Shown: positions 46,185 through 54,676 of the stretch, piece after piece | How positions within the stretch are numbered: position 1 is the first letter of the stretch | Layout of the letters: the number at the start of each line of letters is the position of its first letter | Source: Halococcus morrhuae DSM 1307 | GTDB taxonomy: Archaea; Halobacteriota; Halobacteria; Halobacteriales; Halococcaceae | Direction: 5' to 3' | DNA length: 64,000 nucleotides | Assembly (NCBI RefSeq): GCF_000336695.1 | Contig: NZ_AOMC01000015.1 | Coordinates: forward strand, 17,172 to 81,171 | The notes under the pieces: generated by a model | What the model was told of the DNA's origin: nothing | What the model saw: only the letters and a program-made list of their open reading frames with translations | The model's database searches: none | Program-made: the position numbers and the translations under genes

Positions 46185-46460
46185 ATGGCAGACGAACGAC
46201 CACCGTCCGGCGAGATATTCGGCGTCCCGTACAACTTCGAGCGCCCGAGCCTCGGGCGGATGCTGTCGGCGTACTGGCAGCCCGACGAGGAGATGCTGGT
46301 GAAGAAGCCGTTCGGCGTCGGCTACACCCTCAATCTCGCCAACTGGCGGTCGTGGGTCGCACTCGCGGTCGTGGCCGTCCTGCTCGTCCAGGAGAACCGC
46401 GGCGAGAGCGAGAGCTACGAGGACGAGGAGGAAGAGCCGGTCGAAGTCATCGTCGACTGA
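46185..46460 (+). CDS. DUF5808-like small membrane protein
   Basis: 91 residues. KPFGVGYTLNLANWRSWVAL (about 42-61) with a short hydrophobic stretch, and an acidic tail (EDEEEEPVEVIVD), fit the DUF5808 pattern as I remember it. Function unknown. TATA-like AAATCACTTAA lies about 24-34 bp before the ATG. Confidence 0.65.
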   Translation: MADERPPSGEIFGVPYNFERPSLGRMLSAYWQPDEEMLVKKPFGVGYTLNLANWRSWVALAVVAVLLVQENRGESESYEDEEEEPVEVIVD

Positions 46461-46505
46461 AAGCCGGACCGACGGCTACTTTTCCGTGACTCGCCGAGAG
46501 CGGCC

Positions 46506-47138
46506 ATGCTCCAGTACGTGACGACCAACGAGGGGAAGGTCCGCGAGGCGCGCGACTACATGGCCTGCGAGCAGTTCGACTTCGACTACACCGAGATCCA
46601 GAGCGACGACCTCGGCGCGATCGCCGCCCACGGCGCGCGCGAGGCCTACCGCGAGGCGGACGAACCGATCCTCGTCGACGATGCCGGACTGTTCGTCGAC
46701 GTTCTAGACGGGTTTCCTGGCCCCTACTCATCGTACGTCGAGGACACCCTCGGTATCGAGCGTGTCCAAGAACTCGTCGCCCACGAAGAAAACCGACGGG
46801 CGGCCTTCCGCTGTGTGCTCGCCTACTGCGACGGCAAGGAGTTCGCGGCGAGCCCCGACCCGGTCGATCGAGACGACCGTGCGTTGGCGGCTGCGGGCGA
46901 CGAAGACGATGAGAGCGACTCAGGGCTGCCCGTGAAGCTCTTTTCGGGCACCGTTCGCGGGCGGATCGTCCCGCCGCGCGGCGAGGGCGGGTTCGGCTAC
47001 GATCCGATCTTCGAGCACGAAGGGACGACGATGGCCGAGATGGCTGTCGACGAGAAGAACGCCATCTCCCATCGCGGGCGTGCGTTGGCGAAGTTCGGCG
47101 AGTGGTATCACGAACGACAGGCGGCGCGAACGGAGTGA
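46506..47138 (+). CDS. XTP/dITP pyrophosphatase (Ham1/RdgB)
   Basis: Removes non-canonical purine nucleotides from the pool. Motifs: TTNEGKVREARDY (residues 6-18, substrate/P-loop-like), DDAGLFVDVLDGFPGPYSSY (catalytic Asp), GEGGFGYDPIF, and ISHRGRALAKF. 210 residues, longer than the usual 185-190 because of an acidic insertion at about 120-140 (DRALAAAGDEDDESDSG). Confidence 0.93.
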   Translation: MLQYVTTNEGKVREARDYMACEQFDFDYTEIQSDDLGAIAAHGAREAYREADEPILVDDAGLFVDVLDGFPGPYSSYVEDTLGIERVQELVAHEENRRAAFRCVLAYCDGKEFAASPDPVDRDDRALAAAGDEDDESDSGLPVKLFSGTVRGRIVPPRGEGGFGYDPIFEHEGTTMAEMAVDEKNAISHRGRALAKFGEWYHERQAARTE

Positions 47139-47444
47139 GGGCCGCCGGAGAGCGAACGGGGAGCACCGTGGGACCGTTGGTCCCACGAGCCGTGCGAACG
47201 GGCTCCGCCCGTGAGCGAAGCGAATGTCCCCTGAAAGGAAGAAAGGTTCAATTATTGACTGATTCCCCAATCGACTCCTTCGCTCACTTCGTTCGCTCAG
47301 TCATCCCTCGCGCGAGTCGCTTCGAATGGCGCTCGCTTCGCTCACGCCGCCCCCGCTCTCGCACCACCGCGTTATCATGGTGTGTCGTGCAGATCGAATC
47401 TGCACGACCGTTCGGTTTGATCATCTGCAGCCGCAATTGGAGAT
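47139..47444. other. 306-bp gene-free gap with three perfect hairpins
   Basis: Hairpins: GTGGGACC-GTT-GGTCCCAC (47168-47186), ACGGGC-TCC-GCCCGT (47198-47212), and an 11-bp-stem hairpin at 47384-47408. Between them lie AATTATTGACTG and a CTTCGCTCACTTCGTTCGCTC stretch, the complement of GAGCGAA-type repeats seen at other gene ends. No gene is visible. Confidence 0.55.
47384..47408. promoter_or_regulatory. 11-bp perfect hairpin before GNAT gene
   Basis: GTCGTGCAGAT-CGA-ATCTGCACGAC lies 36 bp before the ATG of the acetyltransferase. It could be an operator or the terminator of upstream transcription; no T-run follows, which argues for the former. Confidence 0.45.
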
Positions 47445-47903
47445 ATGTACGTCCGCCCCGCAACCCGAACGGACCGCACCGCGTTGGCGGAGCTCCACAC
47501 AGCTGCCGTGGAGGCATTCGGTCCCGACGGCTACGCTGAAGAACAGGTGGACGAATGGGCAGGAGCCGACGAACGCTCGCCGGAGGACTACTCGGTCGAC
47601 GCCGCTGGCGAGCATTTCACCGTTGCCGTCAGAAAGGGTGCGGTCGCTGGCTTCGGCCACCTCGTTCTCGATGTACAGGAGGTTCACGCCGTCTACGTCC
47701 ACCCCAACTATGCACGTCGCGGCGTCGGGAGTGCGCTGCTCGCCGAGTTGGAGGGGTATGCCCGCGGTCACGGCTGCACCGGACTCGCCCTCCAATCGTC
47801 GATGAACGCCGTCAGGTTCTACGAGCGAGCGGGCTACGAGCAGGTCGGCGAGGGTGAAAGCCCGGGCGGATTGGCCGTCGTCGAGATGGAAAAGGAGTTG
47901 TAG
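47445..47903 (+). CDS. GNAT-family N-acetyltransferase
   Basis: 152 residues. The acetyl-CoA loop is VHPNYARRGVGSALL (about 86-100; R/Q-x-x-G-x-G/A type), and the C-terminal block ALQSSMNAVRFYERAGYEQ is typical. The acceptor is unknown. ATG at 47445 follows a hairpin and an AT-poor region. Confidence 0.88.
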   Translation: MYVRPATRTDRTALAELHTAAVEAFGPDGYAEEQVDEWAGADERSPEDYSVDAAGEHFTVAVRKGAVAGFGHLVLDVQEVHAVYVHPNYARRGVGSALLAELEGYARGHGCTGLALQSSMNAVRFYERAGYEQVGEGESPGGLAVVEMEKEL

Positions 47904-47904
47904 C

Positions 47905-48375
47905 TCACGCGCGCGGGTCGCGATCCGGACCAGGGTAGTCCCCGTCGACGATAGTGGGGTAGAGCGTTTCGGGGTCGAACAACCCACAGAACCCGGCGGG
48001 ATGCTTGACGCTCGTGGCGACGTGCTCGCGGATGCGGACGCCGGTCTCGGCCGTGCGAAGCGACTCGTCGAACGAGAGCAGGTGGGCGGCGTCGCCCGCT
48101 GCCGCCGAGGCGAGTGCCGGCTGATCCTCAGGCGGGTGATCGACACGCACACGGAGATCGTCGATGCGCTCGCGCCAGTCGTCGGCGAGGGCTGGATCGG
48201 CGAGATGCACGATGACAGCGTGGGCGTCGGTGAGCAGCGGATCGCTCGCGACGAGCGAGATCCAGGAATGCGCGCGCACGAGATCCAGGGCGTTGCGAGC
48301 GTCCCCATCGCGGAGGAGGTCGGCCGCGAGCACGTCGGCGTCCGCGACGACGCGCGCCGGATCGGGTTCATCCAC
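47905..48375 (-). CDS. PIN-like protein
   Basis: 156 residues. The N-terminal RVVADADVLAADLLRD resembles a PIN-domain first strand with two Asp, and SDPLLTDAHAVIVHLADP and HLLSFDESLRT follow; the fourth acidic position is unclear. It looks like a haloarchaeal family (DUF7384, from memory). GTG start at 48375 overlaps the stop of a 38-residue gene upstream by 8 bp, giving a two-gene unit reminiscent of a toxin-antitoxin pair, though the partner is not a recognised antitoxin. Confidence 0.65.
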   Translation of the reverse strand: MDEPDPARVVADADVLAADLLRDGDARNALDLVRAHSWISLVASDPLLTDAHAVIVHLADPALADDWRERIDDLRVRVDHPPEDQPALASAAAGDAAHLLSFDESLRTAETGVRIREHVATSVKHPAGFCGLFDPETLYPTIVDGDYPGPDRDPRA

Positions 48376-48484
48376 CGCGGCGCTCCTCGTTCGTCCGCTG
48401 CTCGGCGAGCGCGCTCTGGATTGTATCGATCGTCACGTCATGTTCGCTGGCGCGCTCGAACAGTTTCTCCCACGAGTCGGTCAT
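48368..48484 (-). CDS. 38-residue partner of PIN-like gene
   Basis: MTDSWEKLFERASEHD starts a short helical, charged protein ending EQRTNEERRGG. It is too short for usual gene callers but has a proper ATG, haloarchaeal composition and an 8-bp stop/start overlap with the PIN-like gene. The overlap and shared strand suggest co-translation. Function unknown; a small binding partner or antitoxin is possible. Confidence 0.55.
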   Translation of the reverse strand: MTDSWEKLFERASEHDVTIDTIQSALAEQRTNEERRGG

Positions 48485-48589
48485 AGGAGAACTCCGATCG
48501 CCGTCGGCAAAACGGCTTGCGCTCGATTCGGTGTTCGTCCGGACCCGCGGCCCGGAACGACTATTGCCACGACGGGCGAGCGGGAGAGC

Positions 48590-49558
48590 ATGAGCATCGT
48601 CGTCATCTCGACTGGCGGCACGATCGCCTCGACCGAGGCAGCCGACGGCGCTGCCGCGCCCGATCTGACCGGCGAGGAGCTCGTCAGATCAATCCCGGAG
48701 CTGGGATCGATCGCCGACGTACGGACCCACGAGTTCGCGAACGTACCGAGCCCGCACCTGACGATCGACCGGATGCAGACGCTGTCGGCGCTGTGTGCCG
48801 AGTACGACGCCGACCCGTCGATCGACGGCATCGTCGTCACGCACGGCACCGATATTCTCGAAGAGACGGCATACTTCCTGGATCTGACTTACGGCGGCGA
48901 GACGCCGGTCGTGCTGACGGGCGCGATGCGAAATCCGTCGCTCGCGAGCCCCGACGGGCCGGGGAACCTGCTGGCGAGCGTTCGCACGGCGGCGAGCAAT
49001 GGTGCACGCGACCGTGGCGTGCTGGTCTGTCTCGACGATCGCGTCCACACCGCGCGGGACGTGACGAAGACGAACACGATGGCGCTCGATAGCTTTCGCT
49101 CGCCCGAGTTCGGCCCGCTCGCGACCGTCGACAAGAGCCGCGTCGTCTGGCATCGCGCTATCGCGGGGGACACGCCGGTTTTCGACATCGCCGACGAGTC
49201 GCTGACGAACGACGTCCACGCCGTGACCGTCACGGCGGAGATGCCCGTGGCACAGCTCGACTGCGCCGAGGAAGCCGCCGGGCTCTGTCTCGCGACGACC
49301 GGCGCGGGCCACATCCCGGCGACGATCGTTCCCGCGCTGGAGAGGCTCCGCGATGCGGGCGTCCCGCTGGTCGCCACGAGCCGATGTCCCGAGGGGCGAC
49401 TCGCGCGAGAGACCTACGGCTTCGAGGGAAGCGAGCGGACGCTCCAGGAACTCGGGATCTACTACGCGACACGGAATCTCCAGAAGACGCGCATCGCGAC
49501 CGTCGTCGGGCTGGCCGCCGACGCGCTGGACGAACTGTTCGAGCGACCGGAGCGGTGA
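48590..49558 (+). CDS. L-asparaginase
   Basis: Hydrolyses L-asparagine. 322 residues. Both active-site Thr motifs are present: STGGTIAS (7-14) and VVTHGTDILEETAYF (quoted), plus TGAMRNPSLASPDGPGN. It lacks the AnsA_N extension that marks GatD of the tRNA amidotransferase. It is divergent from the 38-residue gene. The ATG at 48590 is the family start. Confidence 0.92.
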   Translation: MSIVVISTGGTIASTEAADGAAAPDLTGEELVRSIPELGSIADVRTHEFANVPSPHLTIDRMQTLSALCAEYDADPSIDGIVVTHGTDILEETAYFLDLTYGGETPVVLTGAMRNPSLASPDGPGNLLASVRTAASNGARDRGVLVCLDDRVHTARDVTKTNTMALDSFRSPEFGPLATVDKSRVVWHRAIAGDTPVFDIADESLTNDVHAVTVTAEMPVAQLDCAEEAAGLCLATTGAGHIPATIVPALERLRDAGVPLVATSRCPEGRLARETYGFEGSERTLQELGIYYATRNLQKTRIATVVGLAADALDELFERPER

Positions 49559-49640
49559 AAGAAGTCGGCGAGAGCGGGGTGGCCCGAACGTGTCGATCGA
49601 GGAGGGATACTGTTTTCGTCGAGCACTCCCCACCACCGGT

Positions 49641-50069
49641 GTGAGCACTGCTACCGACGACGGTCCGAACGGCCGCAAACGACCGCTCCGCTACGTGATG
49701 GGGCTCCTCTACATCGGTGCGGGCGTCCTGCATTTCGTCGCACCGAAGGTCTACGCGCGAGTCGTCCCGCCGCGATTTCCCAAACCGGTCGCGCTCGTCT
49801 ATCTCTCCGGGATCGCCGAGATCGGCCTCGGAAGCGGCGTTCTGATCCAGCGGACACGGCGTCGCTCCGCGTGGGGGATCATCGCGCTGTTAGTTGCGGT
49901 CTTCCCGGCGAACGTCCACATGGCGACGAGCGACGTGGCGACCGATGCGATGCCCGACCGGATTGAGGGGATCGCGCGAGCGGCACTGTGGATTCGACTC
50001 CCGCTCCAAGGGGTCCTGATGCTCTGGGCGTGGTGGTACACGCGTTCGACCTCTGAGACGAGCGAGTGA
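49641..50069 (+). CDS. DoxX-family membrane protein
   Basis: 142 residues, four helices. PLRYVMGLLYIGAGVLHFVAP (about 16-36, quoted in part), VYLSGIAEIGLGSGVLIQ and WGIIALLVAVFPANVHMA match DoxX-like proteins. GTG at 49641. It lies 82 bp after the asparaginase gene and may be read through from it. Function unknown. Confidence 0.8.
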   Translation: MSTATDDGPNGRKRPLRYVMGLLYIGAGVLHFVAPKVYARVVPPRFPKPVALVYLSGIAEIGLGSGVLIQRTRRRSAWGIIALLVAVFPANVHMATSDVATDAMPDRIEGIARAALWIRLPLQGVLMLWAWWYTRSTSETSE

Positions 50070-50204
50070 GAGTGGAGTAGTTTTCAACCGTTCATGATCG
50101 TCCGAACGATCGCCCATCGATGTGGATCGCCATTCAGTATTGCAGTATAGGATTTATGTCTGGGTCGCACGGCGCTTTTACCCGCGGCAGGCCAAGGGCG
50201 ACCG

Positions 50205-51110
50205 ATGGTGCGCAACGTCGCAAGCGAGATGGCCGATCTCGACACGGAGGACTTCTATCTCCTCTCCGGCGTCGAGCAGGGGATGCGTTTCAGCGAGTGG
50301 GTCAACCGGGGGAAACTGCCCGACTTCGCCGATCTCACGCCGGAGAACGTCGACTATCATCTCGATCGCTGTGCCGATCGGGGGTTGCTCGAACGCCGGA
50401 CCATCCAGTACGAGGGCTACAAGCTCACCTTCGAGGGCTACGACGCGCTCGCGCTCCACACGTTCGCCGAGCGCGGCACCATCGAGGGGATGGGTGCACC
50501 GCTCGGCGTCGGCAAGGAAAGCGACGTGTACGAGGTCGCCTCCTACACGCCGTTCGCGCTCAAGTTCCATCGCGAAGGCTACACCAATTTCAGGGAAGTG
50601 ATGAAAGAGCGCGAGTACACCGCCGACCGCGAGCACGTCTCCTGGATGTACACCGCCCGCAAAGCCGCCGAACGCGAGTACGACGCGCTCGAAACGCTCT
50701 ATCCCGAGGTGTCGGTCCCCAGACCGGTCGACCAGAACCGCCACGCGATCATCATGGAGAAACTCGCCGGCGTCGAGCTCTCGGCGGCGGCACTCGACGC
50801 CGAGCAGGCAGCTGGCGTCTGTGATCTCGTGTTGCAGGAGGTCGCGACGGCCTACGAGGCGGGTTACGTCCACGCCGACATGAGCGAGTACAACGTCTTC
50901 GTCGCGGACGACGGCGTGACCGTCTTCGACTGGCCACAGGCCGTCCCGACCGATCACGCGAACGCGACCGAGTTCCTCGAACGCGACGTCGAGAACCTGC
51001 TCGGCTACTTCACGCGGAAATATCCGAGCGCCATGCCGTCCGTCGACGCCGAACGGATCGCCGACGACATCATCGAGGGGACGTTCGAAAGCCTAGAGAA
51101 GGATTCATAA
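50205..51110 (+). CDS. rio2: RIO2-type serine/threonine kinase
   Basis: Kinase/ATPase of small-subunit ribosome maturation. 301 residues: N-terminal winged helix (1-85), nucleotide loop APLGVGKESDVYE (about 99-111), catalytic loop YVHADMSEYNVFV and metal Asp in VFDWPQAV. TATA-like GCTTTTACC lies 25-33 bp before the ATG. Single gene. Confidence 0.94.
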   Translation: MVRNVASEMADLDTEDFYLLSGVEQGMRFSEWVNRGKLPDFADLTPENVDYHLDRCADRGLLERRTIQYEGYKLTFEGYDALALHTFAERGTIEGMGAPLGVGKESDVYEVASYTPFALKFHREGYTNFREVMKEREYTADREHVSWMYTARKAAEREYDALETLYPEVSVPRPVDQNRHAIIMEKLAGVELSAAALDAEQAAGVCDLVLQEVATAYEAGYVHADMSEYNVFVADDGVTVFDWPQAVPTDHANATEFLERDVENLLGYFTRKYPSAMPSVDAERIADDIIEGTFESLEKDS

Positions 51111-51156
51111 ACTCCATGCGACGATAGCAATTGTGTCGGTTGCCGGCAGGCGACGA

Positions 51157-52170
51157 TCATTCGGCCACTCGTGGGTCGACAACGAGGGAGACGATGTCCT
51201 GCACGAAATTGCCGAGCACGCCGACGAGCACGATCACCAGCGTGGTGCCGAGGATCACTGGCATGTCCCGTGACTGAATGGCGACGAGGCTCAATCCGCC
51301 GAGACCCTGAATTCCGAAAACATACTCGATGACGAAGACGTTCAGGACGACGATCCCGAGCATATCCGCGAAAAACAGCGACAGCAACGGGACGGCCGCG
51401 TTTCGCAGCAGATGCCGAGCGACTCGTCGGCTTCCCGCGCCCTTCGCCCGAACGAGTTTGATGAACTCCGCGTCGATGTATTCGAGCGACTGGGCACGCG
51501 CGTATCGGAGCTGTCCGGCGAGGAGGCTCGTTCCCAACACCGCGGCCGGAAACACCACCGTATAGAGAAACCCGTTCGTCCGTCCCGGCGCGCCCGATAG
51601 CAACCCGCCCACACCGATACCGGAGAGCACTACGACCTCCGCGAGCCAGAAATTCGGCAGGCTAAATCCAAGGTGGGCGACGCTCGTCCCGAGTCTGTCG
51701 ACGAGCGTGTGCTGGCGCGTCGCCGTGTAGACGCCAATGCTGATGCCGACGACGACCGAGAACACGATCGCCGGAACGAGATATGACAGCGTGCGCGACA
51801 CCGCGCTCATCACCAACGAAGTGACCGGTGTGCCCTCGGAATAGGACTGTCCGAACATCGTCCCCGTCCTCGTCGTCCCGAACGCCGTCCCGAGGTCGAG
51901 AGTCACAACGTCGCCCAACCAGTCGACGTAGCGCTCGCCGACCGGCTCGTCGAGGTTGCGCTGCTGCCTGTATTCGACCAATCGCTCCCATGCATCCGTC
52001 TGTTTCACCGGAATGTCTTCCTCCGCGGATTCCTCGGCGGCCGACCGCGCGAGCTGTCCGGTGTAGGGGTCAGACGTGGCCGCGACGAACGCGAAGACCA
52101 GCGAGACGACGAAAAACGCAGCGAGCACGGCGAACACCGCCCGGCGGGTGATCTGCCAGCGACGACTCAC
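51157..52170 (-). CDS. Dipeptide/oligopeptide ABC transporter permease (DppB type)
   Basis: 337 residues, six helices. Family motifs: LGFSLPNFWLAEVVVL, RYARAQSLEYIDAEFIKLVRAKG (EAA-like loop, in parts) and VIEYVFGIQGLGGLSLVA. GTG start. It is divergent from the DppC-type permease, separated by 248 bp, whereas dppB and dppC are normally adjacent in one direction. Confidence 0.9.
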   Translation of the reverse strand: MSRRWQITRRAVFAVLAAFFVVSLVFAFVAATSDPYTGQLARSAAEESAEEDIPVKQTDAWERLVEYRQQRNLDEPVGERYVDWLGDVVTLDLGTAFGTTRTGTMFGQSYSEGTPVTSLVMSAVSRTLSYLVPAIVFSVVVGISIGVYTATRQHTLVDRLGTSVAHLGFSLPNFWLAEVVVLSGIGVGGLLSGAPGRTNGFLYTVVFPAAVLGTSLLAGQLRYARAQSLEYIDAEFIKLVRAKGAGSRRVARHLLRNAAVPLLSLFFADMLGIVVLNVFVIEYVFGIQGLGGLSLVAIQSRDMPVILGTTLVIVLVGVLGNFVQDIVSLVVDPRVAE

Positions 52171-52380
52171 GCTGCTTCACCACCGCTCGTCGTCGGGTGT
52201 AGGACAGTTTGCTGGCGGCGCTGCAAGCCAAGTGGATACCGTCGTCGGCTCGATCGCAAACCGTGTGTGGAAAGTGCTGGACGGTACATCCTTCGATGCT
52301 GCTGCCGACCATGCTCCGGCGTGACATAAGTTTTCAGGCCTCATTCAGTCGTATCAGATTCTGTATGACATCCTGAAAGC

Positions 52381-52386
52381 TTATAC
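52381..52386 (+). promoter_or_regulatory. TATA-like box of dppC-dppD-dppF operon
   Basis: TTATAC, 33-38 bp before the ATG at 52419. The rest of the 248-bp divergent gap shows no clear palindrome. Confidence 0.4.
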
Positions 52387-52418
52387 TACCGTGGAAGCGA
52401 ACATCGGAAACAAGTAGC

Positions 52419-53597
52419 ATGGCGGTCGATTCCGATGCGAGCATCGACGCCCAGTTCGATGCCATCGATTGGGAGGAGTTGGGCGAGGAACGACCGGTGG
52501 TCGGACGACGAACCGGCGGCTTTCTCGTCGCGCTCGGACTGCTCGCGCTGCTGTTTCTCTACGATCGGTTCACCGGCTACGATCTGTCGATCGGTGCGTG
52601 GTACGCCCCCTCGCGGCTCGACTGGCTGTTCGTCCTCTCGCTGGTCGTCTTCGCCTTCGCCATCGTCGTTCCGGCCGTCCGCAACCGCGACCGAACGATG
52701 CAGTACTGGCGACGATTTCGCCGGAACAGGCTCGCTGTCGCGTGTGCGGCCTATCTGGCCGTCTTCTTCGTTCTCGGGACGGCCAGCCTGCTCGTGCTCG
52801 ATCGCCCGACGACGAACATCCAGTACGCCAAACAGCCGGCGCTGTTTGCCACCGTCGAGGCGGGGACGGTCGCGATCAACTGCGCCGGCGACGTGACCGG
52901 AACGGCGGTCCAGCAGTACTGTCACGGCAGTCTCCAGTTCCCGTTCGGCACCAATTCGGTCGGCCAGAGCGTACTGGAACTGGTCGTGGCCGGGATGGGC
53001 GTGAGTCTGCTCGTCGCGCTCGTCACGTCGATGCTCATGGTGCCGATTGCGACGGCCGTCGGCACCGTCGCGGGCTACTTCGGCGGCTGGGTCGACGACG
53101 TGTTGATGCGTTACGTCGATATTCAGCAGACGGTGCCGGCGTTTCTCGTCTATATCGTCCTCGGATTCGTCTTCGGCCAGAGCCTGTTTCTCATCGTTCT
53201 CGTGTTCGGACTGCTCAGTTGGGGTGGTGTCGCCCGCTTGGTCCGCAGCGAAGTCACCCAGCGCCGTGAGGAACTCTACATCACCGCTGCCGAGAGCGCG
53301 GGCGCGAGCCGGTTGCAGATCATCCGCAGACACATCCTGCCGAACGTCTCTAGTACTGTTCTCACGGCCACGACGCGTCAGATCCCGCTGTTGATCCTCA
53401 CCGAGGCGGCCATCTCGTTCATCGTCGTGCTGGGCGACGAGAACGTCCCGTCGTGGGGGCAGATGCTCACCGATCTGAACATGGAACTGTGGTGGGTGTG
53501 GGCGTTCCCACTGGCGTTTCTGGTTATCACCGTGTTCTCGTTCAGCGTCGTCGGCGACGCGCTCCGGGACACGCTCGACCCACGGGGGAACGCATGA
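52419..53597 (+). CDS. Dipeptide/oligopeptide ABC transporter permease (DppC type)
   Basis: 392 residues, longer than the usual 300 because of about 90 extra N-terminal residues containing two additional hydrophobic stretches. Core motifs: PFGTNSVGQSVLELVVAGMG, GYFGGWVDDVLMRYVDI, EAA loop YITAAESAGASRLQIIRRHILPN (in parts) and EAAISFIVVLGDENVPSWG. It overlaps the next gene by 4 bp (ATGA). Confidence 0.92.
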   Translation: MAVDSDASIDAQFDAIDWEELGEERPVVGRRTGGFLVALGLLALLFLYDRFTGYDLSIGAWYAPSRLDWLFVLSLVVFAFAIVVPAVRNRDRTMQYWRRFRRNRLAVACAAYLAVFFVLGTASLLVLDRPTTNIQYAKQPALFATVEAGTVAINCAGDVTGTAVQQYCHGSLQFPFGTNSVGQSVLELVVAGMGVSLLVALVTSMLMVPIATAVGTVAGYFGGWVDDVLMRYVDIQQTVPAFLVYIVLGFVFGQSLFLIVLVFGLLSWGGVARLVRSEVTQRREELYITAAESAGASRLQIIRRHILPNVSSTVLTATTRQIPLLILTEAAISFIVVLGDENVPSWGQMLTDLNMELWWVWAFPLAFLVITVFSFSVVGDALRDTLDPRGNA

Positions 53598-54676
53598 ACG
53601 AACCACTCCTCTCGGTGAACGATCTCCGAACCCACTTCGAGACGAGCGACGGCACGGTGCTGGCGGTCGATGGGGTGAGCTTCGCGGTCGAACGGGGCGA
53701 GACCGTCTGTCTGGTCGGCGAGAGCGGCTCCGGCAAGACCGTTGCCTGTGAATCGATCACCAAACTGCTGCCGATGCCGCCCGGCAAGCTCGTCGGCGGG
53801 CGAATCGACTTCGATGGACGCGACCTCACGGACTGCTCGCCCGGACAGCTCTCGGACGTGCGCGGTAAGCGTATCGCGCACGTCTTCCAGAACCCACAGG
53901 GTGCACTCGACCCCGTCTACTCCGTCGGTGCGCAACTCGTCGAAGCCATCCGCCTCCATCGGGACGTCTCGAAGCGTGCCGCCCGCGAGCGCGGGATCGA
54001 ACTGCTCGACCGGGTCGGCATCCCGGAGGCGGCGGTGCGCTTCGACGAATACCCCCACGAATTCTCCGGCGGAATGAAACAGCGCGTCGTCATCGCGATG
54101 GCGCTCGCCGCCGAACCGGATCTATTGATCGCCGACGAGCCGACGACGGCGCTCGACGTGACGACCCAGGCAAGCATCCTTGATCTCTTGAACGATATCA
54201 AGGCCGAGCGTGACATGGCGATCCTGTTCGTCACCCACGACCTCGGCGTCGTCGCCGAGATGGCCGACCGCGTGGTCGTCATGTATGCGGGAAAGGTGAT
54301 GGAACGGGGCGACGTCCACGACGTGTTCGAGACGCCAGCTCATCCCTACACTCAAGCGCTACTGCGCTGTCTGCCGGGACGTGGCGAACGCCGGGAGACG
54401 ATCGGCGGGGGGTTCCCGAACCCGACCGACCCGCCGACCGGCTGTCGGTTCCATCCACGCTGCCCCCATGCCGTCGAGGATTGTATCGGCGGCGAGCAAC
54501 CGGCCCTCGAACCCGCCAACAACAACGAAACGCATCGTGCTGCCTGCGTGTTCTACGACGAAGACCACGACACAGAGGTGGTACAGGAGAGCGCAGCCGA
54601 CCGCGCGGCGCAACCGAGCGAACAGTCGAAACAGCAAACCGATGGCGGACACGCGACGGAAGGAGGAAACCGATGA
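53594..54676 (+). CDS. Peptide ABC transporter ATP-binding protein (DppD type)
   Basis: 360 residues. Walker A is GESGSGKT (about 44-51), signature EFSGGMKQRV, Walker B LLIADEPTTALD. The C-terminal oligopeptide-specific domain carries PTGCRFHPRCPHAV and CIGGEQPAL, with Cys that may bind an Fe-S cluster in some homologues. A polar 35-residue tail follows. Overlaps dppF-type gene by ATGA. Confidence 0.93.
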   Translation: MNEPLLSVNDLRTHFETSDGTVLAVDGVSFAVERGETVCLVGESGSGKTVACESITKLLPMPPGKLVGGRIDFDGRDLTDCSPGQLSDVRGKRIAHVFQNPQGALDPVYSVGAQLVEAIRLHRDVSKRAARERGIELLDRVGIPEAAVRFDEYPHEFSGGMKQRVVIAMALAAEPDLLIADEPTTALDVTTQASILDLLNDIKAERDMAILFVTHDLGVVAEMADRVVVMYAGKVMERGDVHDVFETPAHPYTQALLRCLPGRGERRETIGGGFPNPTDPPTGCRFHPRCPHAVEDCIGGEQPALEPANNNETHRAACVFYDEDHDTEVVQESAADRAAQPSEQSKQQTDGGHATEGGNR

